64,000 bases of DNA from Metallyticus violacea. Lineage: Eukaryota; Arthropoda; Insecta; Mantodea; Metallyticidae. The notes beneath the pieces were generated by a model. That model made no database searches. It was given only the letters and a program-made list of their open reading frames with translations, and was not told the origin of the DNA. Shown one piece after another: positions 36,986 to 48,237 of this stretch. Positions within the stretch are counted from its first letter, which is position 1. Each line of letters begins with the position of its first letter. Location: NCBI GenBank assembly GCA_030762175.1, contig CM060833.1, forward strand, positions 69,568,501 through 69,632,500, in the 5' to 3' direction. Made by a program: the position numbers and the translations under genes.

Positions 36986-37679
36986 TTACACTTGTTAGAA
37001 ATGTGCTCTAAAACAGTAATCTTGAAATGAAAAATTCTGTTAAGATAATTAGTATAAACACAAAATACAGAGCGATTCAAAATCCGGTTTCGTTTTCGTG
37101 AATTCATTAATTTTGCTTTTGTGTTTCAGACTAAGCAAGAAATATGTATGCTTAACACTGAATGCAGAGTATCAGATTGCTGAATTAAGCTGTTTACAGG
37201 CGCAACAAGAGGTTTAACCTCAGATTTTTGGTCAAGTTCAAGGAAACAGGATGGCAACGTTTGGAAAGACAGCAAAATTCGGAGAATGATGTCGGACAGG
37301 CATTCTGTACAGACCAAATGCATCAAGTAACCAACTGGATGTACAACTTCGTATTAAAGAAACAAAATATCATATAACCTTGAAGTCGCTCGTTACTTAG
37401 AAGATGAAGATTATACTGCGATTAGGTGTCATGTGTCCTTCATTAACAAAATTTAAACTCAGTAAAGCGGCTTTTCATCTGGAATAGATAGCGGAATTCC
37501 CCTTTACAAATGGGGCTATAATAATGTGATACATCCGCAATAAGGAAGCATATATGTATAAAATTAAAATATTCGATACAATAAAAGTATTAGTCTTTGT
37601 CAAATTTGTATTCACTTTTCTATTTATGTTCAATAGTTTTACTGAAAGCATAATTTCTCTTAATTTTAATGCTGTTTAT
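36986..37679. other. No supported gene
   Basis: AT-rich, with a 66-codon unrecognised minus frame at 37126-37326. Confidence 0.5.
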
Positions 37680-37778
37680 CTTTTCCATCTAAAACAAAAA
37701 TAAAAAAAATTGGAATTATTAATTAATTGCAAATGACAAATTAAATCTCTTGTTTAAATAAACATGTATGTAGTTTTT
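37680..37778 (+). repeat. Dispersed repeat, copy 2 of 2
   Basis: Matches 34821-34920 in order and orientation (CTTTTCCATCTAAAACAA, TTAATTAATTGCAAATGAC, TTAAATCTCTTGTTTAAAT). Confidence 0.8.
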
Positions 37779-38089
37779 ATAAACTTTATTACAATTTCGG
37801 TTGCCCACAAGTTTAATAACAGACGTACTTTTGGTTTATTCTAAAATTGGAATTGACATTTTCCCGTTTTATTTATATATAATTGGCATTACCTAACCTG
37901 TAATAGTTTTTATTTTACTTCTTGATCGATTGTTGCAGAAAATAAATACCCCTATCTCAGCACGTAAAAAGGTTGCGCTTTAAATCCAGTTGATTGAATT
38001 TAAAATTCACTCGAATTACATATAGTTCATTTAATAATTGAGAAAACGAGAGAAAACGAGGCAGAAAAGTGTCATAAACAAACAGAGAA

Positions 38090-38870
38090 AACAAATTCTG
38101 AAAGTATTGCACATTTTACTAATGTAGAACTAAAATTATTACCTATATCTGAACGATGTTGAAGATCAACGGGTACTTTTGATGTTGACAAAAGCAGCAA
38201 CTTGTATAATTTCAGCAGGTCAACATTTGAGTCTGTTTTACCCTAATCTCACATACTTAAACTTTCTTGTCTATGGTTTGCATTGAATTAAAAAATTCCA
38301 GAAGTAAATTGGTTAATTTCATGTTTCAAAAAAATTTTTTTTTTCAAATTATCCTCTAGAATTAGAGTATTAAAAAGTTGCCAAATATATTATTCCCAGG
38401 AATTAGATGGGGAACATGGTTGAAAGCAGTGGCAAATACACTAAGAACTTTGAAAGGATAGTAGAAATAGTGAATGAATTTGAAGAGCGTGATGCACCAT
38501 TTTACTTACAGGGTAACAATTGAAGTTAGATTTAGCATATATCGATGAAAAATTTTCATTTTTAGTGGACACTATTCTGCAATTAGAAACCAGGAGTCTG
38601 TCCTCTTTGGAATCGATGCCATTGCAAATATCAACTAGAAACTATGGTTCTCAAATAAACAAGATATTTTAAAGGGTTCTGTCAAGAAACTCTGGCTTTG
38701 AAACTATACATTCAATCTTCAATCTGTAATGCCAGTTCAAATACTAGTGAACTTCCAAAGGGATTTACATAAACTGAAAAGTTTTATTCTGCGTACAAAC
38801 TCATGTTATCCAAAATGTCACAAACTTGAGTGTTCCAATCTTGAAAAAGTATTAGTGATTTGCTATGGAG
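38090..38870 (+). pseudogene. Decayed hAT-like transposase fragment
   Basis: Plus-strand frames show a run typical of insect hAT-related proteins. MLTKAATCIISAGQHLSLFYPNLT leads into NFLVYGLH (usually TCLAHGLHR), then EVNWLISCFKK and FFKLSSRIRVLKS (KVFLKAPSRIQ type). ILFPGIRWGTWLKAV (about 38390-38435) matches the conserved TRWGTWLxAV motif. After it, ANTLRTLKG and scattered pieces continue with stops. The N-terminal BED finger and C-terminal dimerisation region are not visible. Numerous stops and frame changes show it is dead. The domain identity rests mainly on the RWGTWL and GLHR motifs. Confidence 0.6.
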
Positions 38871-39433
38871 GTCATTAACATCATTTTAACCAGAAAACCA
38901 TATATGGAATACTTGTTTTGCTATTATTTCATGATGTTAGATATTGGTTTCAATCGGCGATTCACTTAGCACAACTATGGTTTTATTTAGTTTCTCTTAT
39001 ACTTTGTGTTTCATGTGTGTTTTATAACCTTAGATGCAAGTATAATAAAACACTAAATGATCATATTTATTCAGACTTAAGGCGATTGACTTTTACAATA
39101 GATATTATTAACCTGAAAGTGGTTAAAGAACTAACATGATGATTTGTATAAACAAACTGATTTATTACGTTTGCCGAAGGCCAATGTAGGAATCAACCGA
39201 AGTCTACAGACAACAAACAGCGCGCGCATTACCGAGCTGGCTTTATATCAAGTGAGGGGTGAGGGATGGTTCTATCTGCTTATCCTGAGCCATAAATGAT
39301 AACTTTATTTTGTTAATGCCCATTAAAAATGTAGCCCATTATAGTTGTTTCTATTTAGCATTTCTACACGGCTGACTAATATCAGTACGGATAGTAAGAA
39401 AAGAGGACGAAAAGGTGGGAATATAAAAGTTCG
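38871..39433. other. No supported gene
   Basis: AT-rich, with an unrecognised 73-codon plus frame at 38918-39139. Confidence 0.5.
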
Positions 39434-39698
39434 CAACAGCAGCAGTAGTAGTAGAAGTAGTAGAAATAGTAGTAGTTGTAGTAATAGTAGGTAGCATCAG
39501 TAGTACTAATGGTACTAGCAGTAATAGTGGTAATAGTAATTCTAGTAGTAGTAGGTAGCAACAGCAGTATTAGTATTAGTAGTAGTACTAGTAGTAGTAG
39601 TAATAGTAGTAATTGTAGGACTAGTTGTAGTAGTAGTAATAGTAGTAGTAGTAATAGTAGTAGTAGCAGCAGTAGTAGTAGTAATAGTGGTAATAGCT
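39434..39698. repeat. Degenerate (TAG)n microsatellite
   Basis: About 265 bp of imperfect TAG/GTA trinucleotides with CAG and AAT variants. The poly-Ser plus frame and poly-Thr minus frame are artefacts of this repeat. Confidence 0.95.
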
Positions 39699-40300
39699 GT
39701 ATCTTTATTGTTATAAAAATCTATATACATATTATAAAAATATATTTTATGTTTGGGTTATAAACCGTACATGCTTAAGTATGACCATAATTTTAATGGA
39801 AAACAATAAAATATAAATCAATAATAACTAACGTATATAAATAAAAACAAAAATGGAAGAATTGCATTCAAAATATGAGCGGAAACATATTACACACTAT
39901 TTACAATTACACTAGTTATTGCGTTTTAACCAAAAGATAAATTACTTCTAGCTTCGCACACTTTGACTAAGAAAAGCACTTCCGCCGTCCACAGCAATTT
40001 CTCAGAACTAGATCTAACGGTGGCTGATTATACTAATATAAACTCGCTCCCTTATTGTGACATCATTAATTTCAAAAGACTTCAATGCCTTAACATGCAA
40101 TATCTAATCATAGCCTGAAATATTGTTTGAGCTTTTACTCTGTAATTTTGAATTAATTGACAATTTTGATAAAGAAGGTCATCATTCATAACATACTTTT
40201 CTTTTGCCTTCTATCAAAAGAATATTTTACAAAGGAAACGGTCTTCTACTAACTAATAAATAGAAATCAAAATATCATCGAGCATTTTAATTCTAGATAT
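39699..40300. other. No supported gene
   Basis: AT-rich with nothing recognisable. Confidence 0.6.
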
Positions 40301-40607
40301 AAATTTAGTGGATTGTTTTTTTTTTTTTTATTTACGACGCTCTTTTACAGCTCAGGTCATCAGCGTCCCATTTAATTCAGGGCGGGAAACGGCTGAGAGG
40401 CCTCTCTTTCAGGCTTGAGGTTCTTTTTCGTGCCGTAAATGTACGACACGGGACCCACGGCTTTACTTCCCTTCCGAAGGAAGCCATACTTAGGATTTTT
40501 ACTCCCGAAAAAATCCATCGCTCATTGCCGGGTTCGAACCCGCGATCTTGTGTTTAGGAGGCAAGTATGGTAACCACTACACCACCAGGACCGACAAATT
40601 CAGTGGA
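40301..40607 (-). mobile_element. SINE-A copy 2, full length, with 12-bp TSD
   Basis: A minus-strand copy between AAATTTAGTGGA (40301-40312) and AAATTCAGTGGA (40596-40607), one mismatch. The head at 40595 reads GTCGGTCCTGGTGGTGTAG, box A TGGTGTAGTGGTTACCA and box B GGGTTCGAACCC (40530-40541). This aligns well with tRNA-Gly, and the TCC triplet falls at the anticodon position. A six-base T run (sense strand, 40508-40513) follows the head. The CCTTCGGAAGG body motif is present, and a T-rich block (A-rich on the sense strand) forms the tail. Part of the segment after AACGGC is missing compared with other copies. Confidence 0.93.
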
Positions 40608-41986
40608 GAGAGGGACACTCTACATTATGGAGTTTTTTTTTTTTTTTTACAATATTATAAAACTACTATATTCTTGGTAAAGCGATAATACTGTTAAAAT
40701 AAATTCCTTTTTCAAGAAGTTAAAAATAGAGAGAGCAGCTGAAAATTGTGCAATTAATGAGATGCACTTTTAGAGATGAGAGCAAATTGTGGATAGGAGA
40801 AAACGCAATAATCACCATGCGCGTAATCAAACTGTGAGTATTTGTAATTATATTGTAAGCTTTATTAGTGGCACGTTAACAGTTCTGTTATGAAACAATA
40901 TTTCAGTTTTGTTCACTCGTTACTCATTATCTTTCACGTGCAAAACATGAAAATTTATCACCCTGTGCGGAGCTGCCAGAAAGCGGCGTTTCTGTTACGT
41001 GCTGGTTGGGTTTTCATTCGTTATTGGAATTTTACGCACCGCTTCCTTAACGCAACAATTCTGTGTTCTGTACTAACTAGCCTGTCATTTACGATAGCAA
41101 TAACAAGCAATCAGGGATATTTTTCATTATAAAACGTGGCCATTGATTCCCCTATGTATAATCGCTGAAGATAAATATCATATCATATGTACACCATGTC
41201 AATGTATTTTGCTACCAACAGTTTCCGTATATCTAAATGTGATTTTGTAATAGTAATCAATTATTTATGTAAAACTTCTTTAATATTCACACAAAGATTA
41301 ACAACGTTAACAAATATATCAATTTAGAAAGATAAAGAAAAAGGTAGTAAATATCAGCACTAACAACAATAATACCAATTGTTAGAATGAGAATAGGTGT
41401 TATAAAGTATATACGTGGTTCCTTAAAACAATAGTAGATCTTCTGAGGGAAACCATCTAGCAACATGTGTCTTCATTATCTTAATATATCTTATTCGATA
41501 AACATTTATGCTAAAACAGAGAAATATTGCCCAATTTCAATTCATTTGTGAAAGTGGAGGACCCAGTTTGAAACTCTACGTTCGTCAAGCCGATTGTCTG
41601 AAATTTTATCATATCATATACAGCAGGTTCAATCATCTCGTGTTTGTAACGTGCGAGTTGTTCCCTGTCAGGAAAAGATAGCAGGATAGCAAACGAAGGA
41701 ATGCTAGACAGAAGAGAGAGAGAAAAGACCAGTCACGCAGGAGCTGCGTAAACCAAGTGAATTTCTCAGAAAGTTGAATTTGTGAAGGTTATTACAGAAC
41801 AGAGAATGTAATAAAAAAGTAAGTAAAGCTAATTGAAGGTTAATAAAAGCATAACTTTCAGTCTTAAAAGTGTATGCTTTTTCTTTATCATTATTATTTT
41901 ATTTACGTGTTTTATTGCTAGGTTAACGTTTCAAATTGCATTTAGATGTACAACAACTAAAACGGAATGTGATTAACATTTAAACC
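40608..41986. other. No supported gene
   Basis: AT-rich, with an unrecognised 80-codon plus frame at 40890-41132. A short poly-T lies at about 40635-40648. Confidence 0.5.
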
Positions 41987-42297
41987 ATGCGATTGCTTAT
42001 TTTTTCTGTGTTTCGAAACCGTTGTGTTCTCTCCGCCTGCATTTATTGTACACTTTACACTACCGGCATTCGGCATTTTTCGCTGCCGTTCGGCACTGAA
42101 GCCGCAGAATGGCCGCGGTCTGTAAGGGTGTCCGATTATTTGTCCATACGCATGCGCGGGTTATTTCCCCATAATCTTTCACATGACGCCGAGTTTATTG
42201 CATGGCGCAAATATGCAATATCCAATAACATTAACAATCCTCCCTATACCACAACTTCCCCCGGGCCACCGTTATCAAAATTGAGAGGGATTTCTGT
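41987..42297 (+). other. GC-richer patch with open frame, unrecognised
   Basis: The first part of a 121-codon plus frame (41987-42352) lies over a patch with many CpG and sequences such as GCATGCGCGGGTTATTTCC. The patch differs sharply from its flanks and leads into the degenerate tandem repeat. The protein reading has no recognisable domain; the composition may reflect a transposon end or an old regulatory island. Confidence 0.25.
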
Positions 42298-42680
42298 TTT
42301 CAGGTATACTCCCATGACTAATTGTCAGATTTTCTTGATTTTTAGAAAATAATTTTCTTATTTTACATTTAATATAAAGTGGTATATAGAGAGTTTCATT
42401 GCATTTTTTTTTTTTAAATTTTGGGTATCAGGTAAACCTCCACTCATAATAGTCAGATCTTAGTCATTTTCATAATCCATTATTTTTATTTTATTTCAAT
42501 GGTATATACCGAATTTTGTTGCGAAAAAACAAAAAATTGCAGCCGCTAGAGCTATTTTTAAAAATCTCGGTTTAGGTTAAACCTCAGTGGTTCAATTTTG
42601 ACGAACCGTTTATTAATTAATCGTTATATGCCCGTTTCATTGAGGAAAAACAAAAATTGCAGCCGCTAGAGTATTAACAC
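42298..42680 (+). repeat. Degenerate tandem repeat, three units of about 130 bp
   Basis: Three units begin near 42298, 42427 and 42567. They share TCAGGTAAACCTCC-like starts and ATAGTCAG. Units two and three share an almost identical AAAATTGCAGCCGCTAGAG end (42540-42558 and 42653-42671). Unit one is shorter and more diverged at its end. No gene is visible. Confidence 0.6.
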
Positions 42681-42721
42681 GCACATACACACATGTATAT
42701 TTATGAAATTAAATTAAATTA

Positions 42722-43004
42722 AAGATTGATTTTTGTTTTATTTACGGACGCTCTTTAACAACTCAGGTCATCAGCGTCCCATTCAATTAAGGGCGTGGCC
42801 GGCCGACAAATTTTGCTCAGTGGCCTCTTCTTTCAGTGTTGAGGTTCTTTTTCGTGCCGTAAATGTACGACACGGGACCCACGGCTTTACTTCCCTTCCG
42901 AAGTAAGCCATATTTAGTATTTTTACGCCCGAAAAAATCCATTAATCCTGACTGGGATCGAACTCGCAATCTTGGGTTGCTATAATGTACACCAACAGGA
43001 CCGA
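42722..43004 (-). mobile_element. SINE-A copy 3
   Basis: Minus-strand copy with the full 3' stem-loop (GGACGCT at 42747-42753 and its complement AGCGTCC), CCTTCCGAAGTAAG body and a six-base T run (42932-42937). Box B is mutated (GGGATCGAACTC), and a deletion in the anticodon region removes part of the head. TSDs were not found. Confidence 0.88.
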
Positions 43005-43134
43005 AAAAAATAACCCATTATGTTCCGTAAAGGGCTAGGGTATCCTGCTAGAGGGAAAAGCTAATTTTGTGACTCATGTGGTAAGCTATTCCATGTGAGT
43101 CAGGGATTCTACTGCAAACATTTATACTGTCTTA

Positions 43135-43330
43135 CAGATTCTTGCCCTTTTTGAGTCCTTGTCACCTCACACTCCACTCCCTTCTATTGCGGGTGACGCT
43201 TGACCAATGAACTCCGAGCTGTTCCTTGAATGTGTCTGATCATCTTCTTCGCGGTCGTCCAGCAGTTCTCTGTCCTAGGTAGGGTCCCATAAGGTGGTTA
43301 TCTGCGCCCATTTGTCCTGCTGTTGCCATA
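43135..43330 (-). mobile_element. LINE 3' fragment: reverse-transcriptase C-terminal tail
   Basis: The minus strand reads GQRTAGRPRRR, then a break, SDTFKEQLGVHWSSVTRNRREWSV and GLKKGKN. This is the characteristic GRPxxRWxDDxxxxxGxxWxxxAxxRxxW tail of non-LTR retrotransposon proteins. The polymerase domain itself is absent, so it is a 5'-truncated copy, the usual product of target-primed reverse transcription. One frameshift lies in the Trp-Ser-Asp region. The clade cannot be set from the tail alone. Confidence 0.65.
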
Positions 43331-43804
43331 TATAAAAACTTTTTTCATTGGCATTTTTGGTGCCTATAAAGAAAGATCGATGGAGATTTGAAGAAACATT
43401 TCAAAAATCTTTTCATGGTACGCCCGCAATAGCTAAGTACTTTCTTTCGAAATTCGCTAAAAGAGTGAAAGAGATGTGGATTGCAGTGTCGGTATGTTGT
43501 AAAATGCAACAGCAAAAATAAAGTTAAGCTTGTTGCCAGTTTCAAAACATAGTTACTAATTAGTTTCTTTAGTTTCTTAATTGTATTTTTTATAAATTTT
43601 AGCAATATGGTGTCAGTGCAAAGCGTACATATTTCTTAGCAAATTCTTTTTCTCTTTATTTAATTGTTTATGCTGCTCTGGTATTGGAACTAATACGCTA
43701 ATGTCAGGAAGCTTTCTTCTCTGAAAAAAAACACCCATATGGACTACAGATACACACTGAGGGACTCCGGAAGCTCAATCCGATGTCAATGACGCCCCGA
43801 AAAT
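43331..43804. other. No supported gene
   Basis: AT-rich. An 86-codon minus frame (43345-43605) is unrecognised. Confidence 0.5.
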
Positions 43805-44395
43805 AGTCGGTCCTGGTGATGTAGTGGTAACCAGGGAGGGGTGACGAAGAGGGTACTTTCAATACTTGTGTCTTCGGCCACCAATGAGCACCTTAGAAAG
43901 GAAGGATGAAATTAAAGAGACACTGGGCGGTGATTGCGCGGACGCAGATGTGATCCCTAACATGTGTCCCCGACGCCGATGGAGCCCCTTCTCGAGTTGT
44001 GCGAACCCCTCTAAATGTTCGCTTCCATTCCTAAAACCTTTTCAAAACACAAATCACCATCATCTCCTCTGGCACTTTCGACCCTATAACCGAAATGATA
44101 TGAAATAGGAGAGTGAACAATTCCTGAAAAGTAAACATGCATACCAGGATTCGACTAACTGACCAGCGGAAACCACGAAAAACACAATGTCTGGTTGGTC
44201 GGCCCTTTCCTTGAATCCAAGGTCGCGATTTTTTAGGGTGTAACAAATCTAAGTATGACTTCCTTCGGAAGGGAAATAAAGCTGTTGGTCCCTGTGGTAG
44301 ATTTACTACACGTAAAATAAGCTCAAGCCTGAATGAAAAAGTTTATGGGTAGTTTTAAGTCCTAAATGGAATAAGACACTAATACCCAGAAACAG
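43805..44395 (+). mobile_element. SINE-A copy 4, old, split by about 380 bp
   Basis: The head GTCGGTCCTGGTGATGTAGT plus GGTAACCA (43809-43836) matches the SINE-A 5' end. The matching body resumes near 44218: a six-base T run, AAGTATGACTTCCTTCGGAAGG, GTAAAATAAGCTCAAGCCTG, and a diverged 3' end at about 44393. The 380 bp between are foreign to SINE-A and unrecognised (80-codon plus frame 43866-44108). Either an insertion split one copy or two fragments lie close together. Confidence 0.7.
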
Positions 44396-44639
44396 CCTTA
44401 ATGACGTCACAAACACAGAAAGCTGTAAACACACATATAAAAATTGAACGATGAAATTAAAGGTAACTTCATGCCAGAGAAATACAAACGCAGCATGTGC
44501 TCTTTTCTAAGAAAACCAGGTTAATCAGGTTAGTCGGCGGCAGATTTGAAACTGGCACCTCACCAATATGGCTCAGTCTTCACAATTTCATCGTCTCTGG
44601 AGACGTTTAACTTTTTTATGTGAAATTAACGAAGAAGAG
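44396..44639. other. Short spacer, nothing recognised
   Basis: AT-rich sequence before the next SINE. Confidence 0.6.
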
Positions 44640-44954
44640 TTCGTTTGATATTTGTTTAGAATAGTGTTCAACGCCTGTTTTTACTACTAAGGACCACAGG
44701 CGGTGAAGACACTGATGAACATGAAATGAAATGGTATATTGGGAAAGAATTTTTTTAAGGAAGGAAACGAGGCCTAAGTTTAGGGTACCTCCCCGGTATT
44801 TTCCAACTATCAGGACTGAGGATAACCTGGATAAACCTCAGTTAGGGGTTCTCCCTGACTGAGGTTTTTCCAGGTGGAAATCTAACCCCAGACTTCCCGC
44901 TCACGACTCCGTGCCTTAACGATCTCGGCCACCCGGGGGGGTTTCGTTTGACAT
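44640..44954 (-). mobile_element. SINE-B copy 6 with 12-bp TSD and duplicated internal segment
   Basis: Minus-strand copy flanked by TTCGTTTGATAT (from 44640) and TTCGTTTGACAT (44943-44954), one mismatch. The head near 44942 keeps GGCCGAG, GTTAAGGCACGGAGTCGTG and a mutated box B. Around 44820-44875 the CCTCAGTNAGG region is present twice, once in each orientation (CCTCAGTTAGGGGTTC, then CCCTGACTGAGG), making a local inverted duplication. The 3' end has GGCGTTGAACACTATTC. Confidence 0.88.
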
Positions 44955-46692
44955 ATTTAGGCATAACAATATTTAATCGCATAAATCTATTTAAAGAATT
45001 TATTCCTTCAGTGAATTTATTCTGTTTTCCATTACTTTACATTCAGAGTGTTAAAATATAGATGTTTTAATATTCATATATTCAGTTTTTCACAATATTA
45101 ATTCCAATATTTTTTGAGGAAGGTTATATTGGTAGGATAGAATATTTCAGAATTCCTTATTGGAAAATGGTCTGTTGACCCATTATGCTTTCTCCCTATG
45201 ATTTCAAATGTTATTATCTGAGTCAAGGGTATTTGTTATCAATTTTTAAAACAGGTCTTATGAAATAAAAATTAGTTACTATTTAAACCAATGTGATATA
45301 AATGTTCCATTGGCAGCCAAATTCTTGCTTCTCGCTCAAGGCCAAATAAGCAGCGCTGTTATCCATTTCAACTTAATACATGAATTATGTTGGTTTGGGG
45401 TGAAAACACATGGAGAAGAAACAGGAAACAAGTGATAACGAGCATATTAAGACGAATGATTTATGATTCTTAACATAATTCCAGTCTAGTAACTTATTTT
45501 ACAGATTATAGTTTTTTTTTTGTCGATTTTATACTCGAACACCAGTTGCGGAGTGCATTTTGCTAAAAGATGAGTGGGAAGACGATAAAATCCGAAACAA
45601 CAGATGCTAAAGCTGTCATTCTCACTTGGAATCAAACTATTGTCGTATAATTTGGAAGTGCCTGATCTAACCACATAGCCCGTTATCTTTACGACGCTTA
45701 AATTTAGTTGCACGTTTTGCTGAGTCCTTATGTGCTTTCCTGACGACAGAATTGGATACTCCCGAAATATCCACACAGCACGACAAGGAAATTGAATGAT
45801 CCCTAAGCATTTGCTGCACGTGTGAGGTCTTTCCTGGAGGGAATATGATTGCAGAACGCCAGATGCTCTGACTCTGCTGGAGGAATACAAATTAGCTCTA
45901 GTGGGAGGCTATTCTTGCTGCCTCCATCCTTCGGAGCTCTAACTTTAGCCTGGAATTCCTACAGGTGTGCTATTGTTGTGAAAGATGGCTGTGGATTGCG
46001 TTTCTGATACGACGTACTTATTTCTCAACAGCATGTCAAGCTCCGAATATAATTTTGTAGTGTCACATTCTGTTATCTGTTTTAAAACAAACCAGTGATG
46101 TTTCAGTATTTAGTGAATTGTTTTGGAGAGTCTACATGAAATTATAAACACAATGCTTAAAGATTTAGATATAGGTAAAATATTATACAGGATGGTCGAG
46201 AAGTGATTGTACCCCTGACAACGTTGAAATATTTCTGAAAGTAGCAGGACAGTCCTTTTAGACTTCTTATTCTTATGCTGACAGCAATGCAGTTTTTTGT
46301 TATGTCACCAGCCATGCCGGAAATGATTGACAGAAACAGTTAAGGTGTTGTGGGATTGTGCGTACCCAGTGTTTATGTGCATGAATGAGAACAAATGGGA
46401 CAGATAATGAGTACTTTCTGAAGATGCGTTAAGGACACAGTTAGGACACAGTTTACGTATCTCCATCAAAGACGGTTTTGAGATAAAGACAAGTTGTTTA
46501 CAGACAATTAATGATATACAAATATATTTTGTTATAATCTATAGGTTAACATGAACTCAGATTCTATTAAAAGTTGTTAGAGTATTTAGTAAAGGCAACT
46601 TTCGACAGGATACAAGCGTTTCCTATATCTGTATCAGAAATTATATTTACAGCCCTTTTTTTCGCATTTTTAGATTGTGAACGTACAGCAAA
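44955..46692. other. No supported gene; possible transposon terminus at 46187
   Basis: Mostly AT-rich. A 134-codon minus frame (45486-45890) has no recognisable domain. TACAGGATGGTCGAGAAGTG at about 46187 resembles the TACAGGGTGTCCGGAAAGT type of insect transposon end, but I found no matching right end. Confidence 0.4.
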
Positions 46693-48237
46693 AGTTCGCT
46701 TTCTACAGTGAGATTATTTGAGTTACTGGCTGGCAGAGCGTAGCTACTTACCAGAAGAAATCAGCCGTCAAGGCTTATAATGTACGTGCAGATGGAAGCT
46801 TAGTTTGAGTGCGGCTTTGTCAGCTAGTGGTTGTAGGTTCATGTGTTACTCGGCACTTCATTGGTAGTAAATCGTGTGCTAATTGTTCTTCGTTAGTTAT
46901 GTTAGTTGTACCACTACACAAACATACTCTTCACGAATGGATTTTCATGTACGATACATTTGTGAAAACCGATTCTTGCAGAGAAGGGTTAAGGCGATTT
47001 GCAAGAAAATATCATGACAATCGTATTCCAAGTAGAGAAACTGATCGACAGCTTGTTAAAAAGCTACAAGAGACAAGATCTCTCATCTCTCAATGACAAG
47101 AAACGCGTTTTAAACTGACGTGTTCTTACGGAATAAATGATGAAACACAGAAACTTCCTTCTTACTTAGGAGTCTCCTTTTCAACATCTCTGATATCACC
47201 AGTTTAGATATAGTAAAATTTATTGCTTTAAGTACAAATAATAATACCAACTTTACTCGCGGTTACTACATCTGCCTTTTTCCAATTGCAGCAACTGCAA
47301 CAAGTAGACGTGCTTAGGGGGTCCGTAACTCAAATAGTTAATTTTTTGAGGATTATTTATGGAATATGCGATAGGAACACGGGTATGAAGATCGAAACAT
47401 GTCATACTTTCTAATTCAAATGCACTTTTTACCTAAGCAAAGTTGTTGCCTTTCAGAGGACACTTGCGAGGTTCAGAGCACAAGTGGTATAACTCCACTT
47501 TTTCATAAAATGAGGATACTCGTGTATTTTGAAGTGGAAAGAACCAAACTTTCAGCACTTTAAGTAACTTCTTGTGTTATAAAGTATCATACAAATGGCA
47601 GCACTTTGTTTATGCTTTGACTTCTTTCAGAGCACTAGGTAGGCAATTCGTTCATTTTTGTATTACACATAGCAGTTTGAAGCGGAGGTTAAATTTGTAG
47701 TAAAAAAATAATAATATTGTTCTTATTCACGTTACTTGGCATTATCCTTACACCATTCAAGGTAAAGAGAATACAATCTTCTTATTATTAAGTTCAGAGC
47801 TAAGGTATCGTTGAGTTGGATTGTCCTTTAGGGTGTAATGACTCTGGTAGGCTGAAAAATATTTTAGGTATCGTTGTATCTATATAAGCTTCATTTATTT
47901 GTAGATTATGTAAAAATTACTTTTTGCATAAATACAGGGTTTTCACTCTTCTCAGTGTATGGTATCTGCCGGTAGGAAATTCCTTTATTTGATCTAACTT
48001 TTCATTCATAAGAAACCGACGTTAGGAACACGTTTTTTGTCACTGACGGGAACTGTCTGCGTAACTATTTAACAAAATGGTGAACAGATTCGTTTGTCAG
48101 AATAAGCACAAGCAGTCGCTAACAAAGCCTCCCTCAAACTAACTAAAAGCTACTACCTACATACATTATATTCTTTGACAACGCAGCCACGCTCTACCGG
48201 CGCGTAACTCAAATAATCTTACTGTAGGAAGCGAACT
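46693..48237 (+). mobile_element. 1.55-kb element with 53-bp terminal inverted repeats and a transposase N-terminal remnant
   Basis: The left arm (46693-46745) and the reverse complement of the right arm (48185-48237) agree at 46 of 53 positions, starting AGTTCGCTT and including GATTATTTGAGTTAC. Inside, the plus frame 46809-47096 encodes HTLHEWIFMYDTFVKTDS, FARKYHDNRIPSRETDRQL and KKLQETRSL, matching the first helix-turn-helix (DUF4817-like) of IS630/Tc1/mariner-type insect transposases; a frameshift at SL leads to NDKKRVLN, the normal linker. The second helix-turn-helix and the whole catalytic domain are missing: nothing in 47.1-48.2 kb resembles them. GTAACTCAAATA from the right arm recurs at 47334 inside the element. 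It is a non-autonomous deletion derivative, long inactive. No unambiguous TA or other TSD is seen at the arm ends. Confidence 0.8.

Noticed and set aside
39509..39763. Ser-rich and Thr-rich frames
   Set aside because: Readings of the degenerate TAG repeat.
40532..40595. A functional tRNA-Gly gene
   Set aside because: The tRNA-like sequence is the head of SINE-A, lacks proper paired acceptor and anticodon stems, and is followed by SINE body and a TSD.
45486..45890. 134-codon minus-strand open frame
   Set aside because: No recognisable domain or conserved motif and no second copy; ends in a Lys-rich chance-type tail.
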